Of a DNA stretch of 64,000 nt, positions 57,537 to 64,000 are shown in pieces. The position numbers and the translations under genes are program-made. How positions within the stretch are numbered: position 1 is the stretch's first letter; every line of letters starts with the position of its first letter. Source of the stretch: Sulfuritortus calidifontis (GTDB taxonomy: Bacteria; Pseudomonadota; Gammaproteobacteria; Burkholderiales; Thiobacillaceae); assembly GCF_003967275.1 (NCBI RefSeq), contig NZ_AP018721.1:1984001-2048000 (forward strand), read 5' to 3'. The notes beneath the pieces are model-generated. The model was not told the origin of the DNA. It saw only the letters and a list, made by a program, of their open reading frames with translations, and did not search any database.

Positions 57537-58499
57537 ATGCCTGGCTTCCTGAATGCCCTGATCTCCGGCCTGCGACCGGCCACAGCCGACCCCGAGCTCG
57601 ACGCCGCGGTCGAGCGGGTGGTGTATACGATCGAGCCCAAGCTCAAGCTCGCCGGCGGCTATCCCCAGCGCTACCGCAAGGCGGTGGCCCACGCCCTGGC
57701 CTACGCCCGCAACCTGGCCACGCAGGTGCCCGGCCCGGTCGACATCAACCGTGAGGCCTACACCAAGGATTCCTTCATCCGCGCCATCTTCGCCTCGCCC
57801 GACGAATTCAAGTCGGCCCTGTGCATGAGCCGGGCCATGCAGGACTACCTCAAGGGCAATGCCTGCACCATCGGCAGCCAGCTCTACGCCATGGTCGGCA
57901 TGCGCCGACGGGAAAAGGGGGTCATCGGCATGGAGGTGATCGGCGACACCGTGCACCACGACGTGCCGCAGACCGCGGTCTGCTTCTCCGACCACACCCT
58001 GACCAACATCAGCCACAGCGAGGCGGATACCCGCGAGCTGCTGACCTGGAGCTTCATGGACAGCCTGCTCGCCCAGGTGACCGACCGCATCGAACAACTC
58101 AAGCAGTCCCGGCAGGCGCTCGACCAGAAGAGCAACGAGATCATCGGCCGCCTGCATTCGGCCAGCGCCGATCAACGCGGGCAGTTGCAACAGGAGCTGG
58201 ACACCACCCTGGCCGAATTGCGCACCGCCACCGAGCGGCTCGACCTGCGTCGCTACGCCGACTATCTCGACGAAGTCCTGCTCCAGCCGCAGGCCCACCT
58301 GCGCCTGGAAACGGTCACCCTGCACATCGACGACATGGGCATCAAACGCGAGCCGGGCGCCGGCCGGGAAATCACCTTCGTCGACATGATCAGCCGCGAT
58401 CGGCGGCGCTGGTGCATCGCCCTGCTGCACTGCCAGAGCCCCGGCCTCATCCCCATGACCGACCGGCTGCAAGAGGCCGACCGCTGGATGAACATCTGA
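57537..58499 (+). CDS. Conserved hypothetical cytoplasmic protein, 320 residues
   Basis: No family that I can name with confidence. The protein is soluble and mixed alpha/beta, with a predicted coiled coil at about residues 180-235 (QALDQKSNEIIGRLHSASAD, then QQELDTTLAELRTATERLD). The N-terminal half has RYRKAVAHALAYARNLATQV and FASPDEFKSALCMSRAMQDYL, and the C-terminal part VTLHIDDMGIKREPGAGREI. There is no signal peptide, membrane segment, metal motif or P-loop. Codon use is host-like. A hairpin terminator shared with the isc operon follows. Confidence 0.75.
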   Translation: MPGFLNALISGLRPATADPELDAAVERVVYTIEPKLKLAGGYPQRYRKAVAHALAYARNLATQVPGPVDINREAYTKDSFIRAIFASPDEFKSALCMSRAMQDYLKGNACTIGSQLYAMVGMRRREKGVIGMEVIGDTVHHDVPQTAVCFSDHTLTNISHSEADTRELLTWSFMDSLLAQVTDRIEQLKQSRQALDQKSNEIIGRLHSASADQRGQLQQELDTTLAELRTATERLDLRRYADYLDEVLLQPQAHLRLETVTLHIDDMGIKREPGAGREITFVDMISRDRRRWCIALLHCQSPGLIPMTDRLQEADRWMNI

Positions 58500-58513
58500 G
58501 CGGCACACCAACG

Positions 58514-58538
58514 AAAAAGCGGGCCGCGGCCCGCTTTC
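58514..58538. terminator. Bidirectional terminator between the 320-residue gene and the isc operon
   Basis: AAAGCGGGC-CGCG-GCCCGCTTT is a perfect stem, followed on the plus strand by CATC and on the minus strand by additional Ts (GCTTTTTCG). It separates two convergent transcripts and is better suited to ending the iscX-side transcript. Confidence 0.8.
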
Positions 58539-58555
58539 ATCAACGCAGCAAAGCC

Positions 58556-58750
58556 TCAATCCATCTCTTCGATCCAGGCGGCCTGGATGGCCTCGAGAAT
58601 TTTCTCGTTGGATTTGTTCGGGTCGCCCTCGAAGCCAGGCAGTTCCATCACCCAGCGATGCAGGTCGGTAAAGCGCACGTATTGCGGGTCGACATCGGGG
58701 TGATGTTCGACCAGGGCGATGGCGATATCCAGGGTGTCGGTCCATTTCAT
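58556..58750 (-). CDS. iscX: Fe-S cluster assembly protein IscX
   Basis: A 64-residue acidic protein: MKWTDTLDIAIALVEHHPDV, then DLHRWVMELPGFEGDPNKSNE and a closing AIQAAWIEEMD, matching IscX (YfhJ). It binds IscS and iron and tunes cysteine desulfurase activity. It is the last gene of the isc operon, 91 bases after fdx across an inverted-repeat spacer. Confidence 0.95.
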   Translation of the reverse strand: MKWTDTLDIAIALVEHHPDVDPQYVRFTDLHRWVMELPGFEGDPNKSNEKILEAIQAAWIEEMD

Positions 58751-58759
58751 GACAAGCCT

Positions 58760-58838
58760 CCAGTCGACAGTTTGCAGTTTTCAGCAAAGACGGTCGGCCG
58801 GTATTTTCTGCCGACTGCCAACCGAATACTGCCAACCC
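58760..58838. repeat. CAGTCGACAG/CAGTTGGC-type inverted repeat, fdx-iscX spacer
   Basis: CAGTCGACAGTTTGCAGTTT on the left is mirrored imperfectly by CTGCCGACTGCCAACCG and ACTGCCAACC on the right. It is the same family as 27678, 28905 and 62463. Confidence 0.65.
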
Positions 58839-58841
58839 TAT

Positions 58842-59180
58842 TCAATGTCCTTCCTTCACCATATTGATGGTGTACTTGGGAATCTCGATCACCAGATCCT
58901 TGCTGCCGACCAGGGCTTGGCAGGACAGGCGCGAGGTCGGCTCCAAACCCCAGGCCTTGTCGAGCAGGTCTTCCTCGGTCTCGGTCGGTTCGGAAAGGCT
59001 GTCGTAACCCTCGCGGATCACCACATGGCAGGTGGTGCAGGCGCAGGACTTCTCGCAGGCGTGCTCGATCTCGATGCCGTTGTCGAGCAGGGTGTCGCAG
59101 ATCGAGACACCCTTCTGGGCGTCGATCACGGCGCCGTCCGGGCAGAGTTCCTCGTGCGGCAGGACGATCAATTGGGGCAT
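58842..59180 (-). CDS. fdx: ISC-type 2Fe-2S ferredoxin
   Basis: A 112-residue adrenodoxin-type ferredoxin that supplies electrons for cluster assembly. Cluster ligands are the cysteines in [15 protein letters not shown] and LSCQALVG. The start [20 protein letters not shown] is typical. Its start overlaps the end of the DUF3050 gene by 13 bases, unlike the usual hscA-fdx junction. Confidence 0.96.
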   Translation of the reverse strand: MPQLIVLPHEELCPDGAVIDAQKGVSICDTLLDNGIEIEHACEKSCACTTCHVVIREGYDSLSEPTETEEDLLDKAWGLEPTSRLSCQALVGSKDLVIEIPKYTINMVKEGH

Positions 59181-59974
59181 ACGGCTTCCTTCTTTTCAGC
59201 TTGGCTCGGCAGTGCCGCCAGCACGCCATCCCAGAACGCAAGGCGGGCCTCGATGGCCTGCACGGCGGCGGCCTCGGCCTCGGCCTCGGCCCGCCGGCCG
59301 GCATCATCGCCGCACAGGGCGTCGAGCAGGCGCAGGCTGAGCGGAGCATGGAAGTCCTCGTCCAGATGGATGTGGCGATTCAAATAATAGTGGAAAGTCG
59401 GCGCCTGCTGCTCGGTCACCGCCATGCGCGCCAGGAAGGCGCGGAACATGGCCGGGATGACGTGCTCGCGCCCCAGGGCCAGGGCGGCAGCCACCGCGTG
59501 CGGCCGGCCGGAGTCGATGAAACCGAAGGTCACGCGGGTGAAGCGCAGGGCCGACTCGGGCACCCTGGCATTCGCCAGCGCGTGCTCCAGGCCCTGGCCG
59601 CGCACCAGTTCGATGAAGCGCTGCACCTGCGTGGTGTCGGCGCCGATCTCGCGCATGGCGCCCAGATACAGCTCGAAGTGGCTGGCAAAGCCCGCGGCGC
59701 CGGGCGGGGCCTCGTCGGTCTCCTCCTCCAGCACCAGTTCATTGATGAAGCGGGCCACGCTGGCGTCCGCCCCCGGTATCCAGGGCCAGCGCGCCGGCGC
59801 CACATTGTGCTGCAGGTACTTGATCAGCGACATGAAATCCCAGACCGAATAGACATGGTGCTGCATGAACACGCGCAGATCGTCGGTTGTCCTGAGAGCG
59901 GCGTAGATCGGATGGCTGTTCAGCCGGTCCTGCAGGCCGCGGATGAAATCGGTGTCGAACTTGCTCATGCCCAT
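59168..59974 (-). CDS. DUF3050 heme-oxygenase-like (possible diiron) protein
   Basis: A 268-residue, all-helical protein of the DUF3050 family, which has a heme-oxygenase-like fold. Candidate metal- or heme-binding segments are [19 protein letters not shown] (near residue 32), [13 protein letters not shown] (near 74), [12 protein letters not shown] (near 94) and [17 protein letters not shown] (near 205). The E/H pattern recalls heme-oxygenase-like diiron oxidases. Substrate is unknown. It starts eight bases after hscA and overlaps fdx, so it is firmly part of the isc operon, where E. coli has no such gene. Start may be Met1 or Met3. Confidence 0.82.
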   Translation of the reverse strand: MGMSKFDTDFIRGLQDRLNSHPIYAALRTTDDLRVFMQHHVYSVWDFMSLIKYLQHNVAPARWPWIPGADASVARFINELVLEEETDEAPPGAAGFASHFELYLGAMREIGADTTQVQRFIELVRGQGLEHALANARVPESALRFTRVTFGFIDSGRPHAVAAALALGREHVIPAMFRAFLARMAVTEQQAPTFHYYLNRHIHLDEDFHAPLSLRLLDALCGDDAGRRAEAEAEAAAVQAIEARLAFWDGVLAALPSQAEKKEAVCPN

Positions 59975-59982
59975 AACCTGTC

Positions 59983-61848
59983 TCAGAGATCCAGTTCTTC
60001 CAGCTTGTGTCCGGTCAGGGCGCGCCGGACGCTGGCGTCCATGCGCCGGGCGGCGAAGTCGCCGGTGCCCTGGTTCAGCGCGTCGAGTGCGCGCTTGATC
60101 GCCCTGGCATCACTCCCCTGCAGGGCCTGGCGCATCGCCGCCAGCAGGGCGTCGATCGCCGCCCGCTCGGCGGGGCGGAGCAGGGCGCCGTCCTCGGCCA
60201 GGGCCGCCTCGGTCGCCTCGAGCAGGCGCTGGCCGTCGACCTTGAGCTCGGCCAACTGCCGCGCCTCGATGTCGCTGCGGGCATGCTCGTAGGAATCGCG
60301 CAGCATGCGCGCCACCTCATCGTCGGTCAGGCCGTAGGAGGGCTTGACCTCAATATGCGACTCGACCCCGGTGCTCATCTCGCGTGCGGACACGGCGAGC
60401 AGACCATCGGCATCGACCTGGAAGGTGACCCGGATGCGCGCCGCGCCGGCCACCATGGGCGGGATGCCGCGCAGCTCGAAGCGCGCGAGCGAGCGGCACT
60501 CGCTCACCAGCTCCCGCTCGCCCTGTACCACATGGATCGCCATCGCGGTCTGGCCGTCCTTGAAGGTGGTGAATTCCTGGGCGCGCGCGGTCGGAATGGT
60601 GGAATTGCGCGGAATGATCTTCTCGACCAGGCCGCCCATGGTCTCGATGCCGAGCGAGAGCGGCACCACGTCGAGCAGCAGCCAGTCGTCACTGCTGCGA
60701 TTGCCGGCCAGGACGTTGGCCTGGATGGCCGCACCCAGCGCCACCACCTTGTCCGGATCGAGATTGGTCAGCGGGGTCTGGCCGAAGAATTCGCCTACCG
60801 CCGCCTGGATGCGCGGCATCCGGGTCGAGCCGCCGACCATGACCACGCCCTTGATGTCGGCCGGCTGCAGGCCGGAATCGCGCAGGGCCTTGCGCGTGGG
60901 CAGCAGGGTCTTGTTGACCAGGCTCTCGGTCATGTCGTGGAAGATTTGCTCGGTCAGCTTGAGATCAACCACCTGACCGGACGACAGGATGGCGGTGATG
61001 TTGGCCACCGGGTGGTCGGTCAGCATCTCCTTGGCCTCGCGTGCGCGACTGAGCAGCAGGCGCTTGTCGTGGTCGCTGATCGCGGTGAGGCCGGCCTGCT
61101 CCAGAATCCAGCAATAGATGCGGCGGTCGAAGTCGTCGCCGCCCAGGGCGGAGTCGCCGTTGGTCGCCAGCACCTCGAACACGCCCTTGGTCAATTTCAG
61201 AATCGAGATGTCGAAGGTGCCGCCACCGAGGTCGTACACGGCATAGACGCCCTCCGCCGCGTTGTCCAAACCGTAGGCAATCGCCGCCGCGGTCGGTTCG
61301 TTCAAGAGCCGCAGCACGTTGAGCCCGGCCAGGCGCGCGGCATCCTTGGTCGCCTGGCGCTGGGCGTCGTCGAAGTAGGCCGGTACGGTGATCACCGCGC
61401 CGGTCAGTTCGCCGGCCAGGGCCGCCTCGGCCCGCACCTTGAGCACCTTGAGGATCTCGGCCGAGACCTCGACCGGGCTCTTCACGCCGGCCGCCGTCTT
61501 CAACTGCACCATGCCCGGGGCATCGACGAAGTGATAGGGCAGGGTCGCCATGTCCGGGATGTCCTTGATCCCGCGACCCATGAAGCGTTTGACCGAGACG
61601 ATGGTGTTGTGCGGGTCTTCGTTGCCGCGTGCCTGGGCCTCGTAACCCACGGTCACCGTGCCGTCGGCCTCATAGTGCACCACCGAAGGCAGCAGGGAAT
61701 GGCCCTGCTCGTCGTTGATCACCACCGAGATGCCGTTGCGCACCGTGGCGACCAGGGAGTTGGTGGTGCCCAGGTCGATGCCCACCGCCAGCCGGTGCTC
61801 GTGCGGCGCGGCGCTCATGCCGGGTTCGGCGATTTGCAGCAAAGCCAT
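59983..61848 (-). CDS. hscA: Fe-S assembly chaperone HscA (Hsp70 family)
   Basis: A 621-residue specialised Hsp70 that releases clusters from IscU. The ATPase domain has [30 protein letters not shown] and [15 protein letters not shown]. The substrate domain (about 390-510) would bind the IscU motif LPPVK. The C-terminal lid ends [11 protein letters not shown]. It is preceded by hscB and an inverted repeat spacer. Confidence 0.97.
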   Translation of the reverse strand: MALLQIAEPGMSAAPHEHRLAVGIDLGTTNSLVATVRNGISVVINDEQGHSLLPSVVHYEADGTVTVGYEAQARGNEDPHNTIVSVKRFMGRGIKDIPDMATLPYHFVDAPGMVQLKTAAGVKSPVEVSAEILKVLKVRAEAALAGELTGAVITVPAYFDDAQRQATKDAARLAGLNVLRLLNEPTAAAIAYGLDNAAEGVYAVYDLGGGTFDISILKLTKGVFEVLATNGDSALGGDDFDRRIYCWILEQAGLTAISDHDKRLLLSRAREAKEMLTDHPVANITAILSSGQVVDLKLTEQIFHDMTESLVNKTLLPTRKALRDSGLQPADIKGVVMVGGSTRMPRIQAAVGEFFGQTPLTNLDPDKVVALGAAIQANVLAGNRSSDDWLLLDVVPLSLGIETMGGLVEKIIPRNSTIPTARAQEFTTFKDGQTAMAIHVVQGERELVSECRSLARFELRGIPPMVAGAARIRVTFQVDADGLLAVSAREMSTGVESHIEVKPSYGLTDDEVARMLRDSYEHARSDIEARQLAELKVDGQRLLEATEAALAEDGALLRPAERAAIDALLAAMRQALQGSDARAIKRALDALNQGTGDFAARRMDASVRRALTGHKLEELDL

Positions 61849-61863
61849 AATTTTCGTAAGAAG

Positions 61864-61930
61864 TTAGGGGTGAGGGGTGAGGAGTATGACAGGGCTTGGT
61901 CCGCCTCACTCCTCACTCCTCACGCCTCAC
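61864..61930. repeat. GTGAGG-type inverted repeat in the hscB-hscA spacer
   Basis: TTAGGGGTGAGGGGTGAGGA on the left is mirrored by CCTCACTCCTCACTCCTCAC and GCCTCAC on the right. It is the second member of the family seen at 54967. The right arm reaches into the last hscB codons. Confidence 0.8.
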
Positions 61931-62454
61931 TCGATCTCCTCGTAGGCGGCGTCGATCTGGGCCAGCAGTTTTTCCATGAAGCGGTATTTTCGCAGCACCT
62001 CGGCCGCCTGGGCGTAGTCGTGACGCTCGTCGAGCAGCACCGCCAATTCGCCCTGCAGGCCCTCAGCGACGGCGCGCAGCTCCTTCTCCAGCCGCTGCAA
62101 GCCGGCGAAATCCTTGCCGGCCTGGGCGGAGGCCAAAGTCTCGCGCCACTCCATCTGCTGCATCAGAAAGTCGGGCGGCATCCGGGTGTTGTTCGGGTCC
62201 ATCGCCTCGATGCCCTGCAGTTCCAGCAGGTAGCGCGCCCGCTCGAACGGTTTGCGCAGCGTGGCATAGGCCTCGTTCACCCGGGCGGTCCACTGCATGG
62301 ACAGCCGTTTCTCCGCCTCGCCGGCATGGGCGAAGCGGTCCGGATGCACTTCCGACTGGATGCTGCGATAGGCCTGTTCCAGCGCCCCGGCGTCGATGGC
62401 GAAGCCGGGCTTGAGGCCGAACAGTTCGAAGTGGTTGCGATTGAAATCCAGCAT
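61927..62454 (-). CDS. hscB: Fe-S assembly co-chaperone HscB
   Basis: A 175-residue J-type co-chaperone that delivers IscU to HscA. The N-terminal J domain has the HPD motif in IQSEVHPDRFAHAG, and the C-terminal three-helix domain binds IscU (PPDFLMQQMEWRETLASAQ). Length is typical (about 171-176). Confidence 0.96.
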   Translation of the reverse strand: MLDFNRNHFELFGLKPGFAIDAGALEQAYRSIQSEVHPDRFAHAGEAEKRLSMQWTARVNEAYATLRKPFERARYLLELQGIEAMDPNNTRMPPDFLMQQMEWRETLASAQAGKDFAGLQRLEKELRAVAEGLQGELAVLLDERHDYAQAAEVLRKYRFMEKLLAQIDAAYEEIE

Positions 62455-62462
62455 GGCGATCA

Positions 62463-62527
62463 GCTAACAGCAGTCAGCGGCCAGCAAAACCTGATTAGGC
62501 TGAGTGCCGATGACTGACCGCTGATGG
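62463..62527. repeat. CAGTCAGCGG-type inverted repeat, iscA-hscB spacer
   Basis: CAGCAGTCAGCGGCCAGC on the left is mirrored imperfectly by GACTGACCGCTGATGGC on the right (shared core TCAGCGGYCAG). It is a diverged member of the CAGTC/CAGTTGGC family. Confidence 0.6.
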
Positions 62528-62529
62528 CT

Positions 62530-62853
62530 TCAAACGTTGAAGCTCTCGCCGCAGCCGCACGAGTTCTTGACGTTGGGGTTGTTGAACTTGAAGCCCTCGT
62601 TCAACCCTTCCTTGACGAAATCCAGCTCGGTGCCATCCAGGTAGACCAGGCTCTTGGGGTCGACGTAGACGGTGACGCCGTGGCTCTCGAACTTGATGTC
62701 CTCGGGGTCCTCGACATCGGCGAACTCCAGCTTGTAGGCCAGGCCGGAGCAGCCCGAGGTGCGGACGCCGAGCTTGACGCCCAGGCCCTTGCCCCGCTTG
62801 GCGAGGAAGTTGGTCACGTGGTTGGCGGCGCGTTCGGACAGGGTGACAGCCAT
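62530..62853 (-). CDS. iscA: A-type Fe-S carrier protein IscA
   Basis: A 107-residue A-type scaffold/carrier with the three conserved cysteines in [14 protein letters not shown] and [11 protein letters not shown]. The start at 62853 has GGAGG about eight bases upstream; a longer start two codons upstream is less likely. It starts two bases after the iscU stop. Confidence 0.96.
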   Translation of the reverse strand: MAVTLSERAANHVTNFLAKRGKGLGVKLGVRTSGCSGLAYKLEFADVEDPEDIKFESHGVTVYVDPKSLVYLDGTELDFVKEGLNEGFKFNNPNVKNSCGCGESFNV

Positions 62854-62855
62854 GA

Positions 62856-63293
62856 TCAAGCCTCCTGAGCCGAAACCGGCGGATGGCAGGCGGTATATTC
62901 CTCGCCACCGCCCAGGCCATGCTTCTGCTTGTAGTCGGCCACGGCCGCCTTGATCGCGTCCTCGGCCAGGATCGAGCAGTGGATCTTCACCGGCGGCAGG
63001 GCCAGCTCTTCGGCGATCTGGGTGTTCTTCAACGCCATGGCCTCATCCAGGCTCTTGCCCTTCACCCACTCGGTGACCAGGGAAGACGAGGCGATGGCCG
63101 AACCGCAGCCGTAGGTCTTGAACTTGGCATCCTCGATGATGCCCTGCTCGTTGACCTTGATCTGCAGCTTCATCACGTCGCCGCAGGCAGGCGCCCCCAC
63201 CATACCGGTGCCGACATTCTCGTCGCTCTTGTCGAAAGCGCCCACGTTGCGGGGGTTCTCATAGTGGTCGAGGACCTTGTCGCTGTATGCCAT
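62856..63293 (-). CDS. iscU: Fe-S cluster scaffold IscU
   Basis: A 145-residue scaffold on which clusters form. It opens [18 protein letters not shown]. The cluster ligands are in [23 protein letters not shown] and [12 protein letters not shown], and the HscA-recognition motif is LPPVK. It is about 17 residues longer than E. coli IscU (128), with a C-terminal tail [18 protein letters not shown] that contains an extra cysteine. Confidence 0.97.
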   Translation of the reverse strand: MAYSDKVLDHYENPRNVGAFDKSDENVGTGMVGAPACGDVMKLQIKVNEQGIIEDAKFKTYGCGSAIASSSLVTEWVKGKSLDEAMALKNTQIAEELALPPVKIHCSILAEDAIKAAVADYKQKHGLGGGEEYTACHPPVSAQEA

Positions 63294-63314
63294 GATGGTT
63301 TCTCCTTGCCAGAC

Positions 63315-64000
63315 TCAGTGGGCGGCCCACTGGACCGATTTCAAATCGACGCCGTCTTTGTACATTTCCCAAAGCGGCGACATCTCGCGCAGCTTGCCGA
63401 TCTTGTCGTGCAGCAGCTTGATCGTGTAGTCGATCTCGGCCTCGGTGGTGAAACGGCCGATGGTAAAACGGATCGAGCTGTGCGCCAGCTCGTCGTCGCG
63501 GCCCAGGGCCTTGAGCACGTAGGACGGCTCCAGACTGGCCGAGGTGCAGGCCGAGCCGGAGGACACCGCGAGGTCCTTGATCGCCATGATCAGCGACTCG
63601 CCCTCGACGAAGCTGAAGCTGACGTTGAGGTTGCCGGCGATGCGGCTGGCCAGGTCGCCGTTGACGTGGACTTCCTCGATGTCGGACACGCCCTGCCACA
63701 GGCGGTCGCGCAGCATGCGGATGCGCTCGGTCTCGGCCTGCATCTCGGCGCGGGCGATGGCGAAGGCCTCGCCCATGCCGACGATCTGGTGGGTCGGCAG
63801 GGTGCCCGAGCGCATGCCGCGCTCGTGGCCACCGCCGTGCATCTGCGCCTCCAGGCGCACGCGCGGCTTGCGCCGCACATACAGGGCGCCGATGCCCTTG
63901 GGACCATAGACCTTGTGCGCCGAGAACGACATCAGGTCCACCTTCAGTTGATTCAGATCGATGTCGACCTTGCCGGCGGCCTGGGCGGCGTCGACATGGA
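63315..64000 (-). CDS. iscS: Cysteine desulfurase IscS, C-terminal part
   Basis: The gene runs off the right edge; about 228 C-terminal codons are present. The PLP lysine is in [20 protein letters not shown], preceded by [15 protein letters not shown]. The mobile-loop catalytic cysteine lies in [20 protein letters not shown]. It supplies sulfur to IscU and is followed by iscU 21 bases downstream. iscR is presumably beyond the window. Confidence 0.97.
   Translation of the reverse strand, partial: HVDAAQAAGKVDIDLNQLKVDLMSFSAHKVYGPKGIGALYVRRKPRVRLEAQMHGGGHERGMRSGTLPTHQIVGMGEAFAIARAEMQAETERIRMLRDRLWQGVSDIEEVHVNGDLASRIAGNLNVSFSFVEGESLIMAIKDLAVSSGSACTSASLEPSYVLKALGRDDELAHSSIRFTIGRFTTEAEIDYTIKLLHDKIGKLREMSPLWEMYKDGVDLKSVQWAAH

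Noticed and set aside
60007-62517. 836-residue plus-strand open frame opposite hscA and hscB
   Set aside because: It runs through two certain minus-strand genes and their spacer and has shadow composition.

Overview
The window is a stretch of high-GC (about two thirds G+C by eye) chromosome from a Gram-negative, flagellated bacterium, almost certainly a betaproteobacterium. The evidence is gene content and order: an aroQ-accB-accC-prmA-DUF3426 run, APH-type thrB next to a DUF2782 gene, a glnA-DUF4124-ntrB-ntrC block, an isc operon ending in fdx and iscX, and flhB-flhA. The genus cannot be fixed from this sequence; a Thiobacillus/Nitrosomonadales-like organism is a reasonable guess.

Layout. 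1-4745 (minus): start of flhA, flhB, a 621-residue helical-repeat protein of unknown function, and hslU without hslV beside it. 4746-5185: hairpins and REP-like repeats. 5186-7120 (plus): metX-metW and a small protein. 7140-10510: an AT-richer accessory insert with an AlbA_2/HATPase gene cut in two by an IS30-family element, followed by a coupled ParA-like ATPase; its right edge truncates a brnT toxin gene, leaving brnA and an XRE regulator. 11310-17456: a methyltransferase, an RluA-type pseudouridine synthase, a diguanylate cyclase, two membrane proteins, thrB and DUF2782. 17507-20946: a LOG-family protein divergent from polA. 20980-23361: HD-GYP, YcgR-like and PilZ proteins, a c-di-GMP set. 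23434-30190 (minus): a tandem glycine riboswitch in front of lipA-gcvT-gcvH-gcvPA-tpx-gcvPB-dgkA. 30238-34452: aroQ-accBC-prmA-DUF3426.

34581-46603 is a cell-surface glycan (probably LPS core/O-antigen) region of eleven genes. A plus-strand arm and a minus-strand arm converge at 39333-39336, and a divergent GT39-type membrane transferase closes the block. It is followed by mgtE, an Aer-like chemoreceptor, mtgA and aroE. Next comes the nitrogen-regulation block: glnA with two NtrC sites and a sigma-54 promoter, DUF4124, then ntrB-ntrC with its own sigma-54 promoter. An AEC transporter and an unknown 320-residue protein follow. The window ends in the isc operon (iscS-iscU-iscA-hscB-hscA-DUF3050-fdx-iscX, minus strand), which carries a heme-oxygenase-like DUF3050 protein between hscA and fdx.

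Spacers are unusual. They hold REP-like palindromes, two of them inside reading frames (prmA and the GT39 gene). Two further families of quasi-simple sequence fold into inverted repeats between genes of the same operon. At three places (hslU, mtgA, the small gene at 6917) a 15-25 bp piece of coding sequence is copied just outside the gene. No tRNA, rRNA or CRISPR array was seen.
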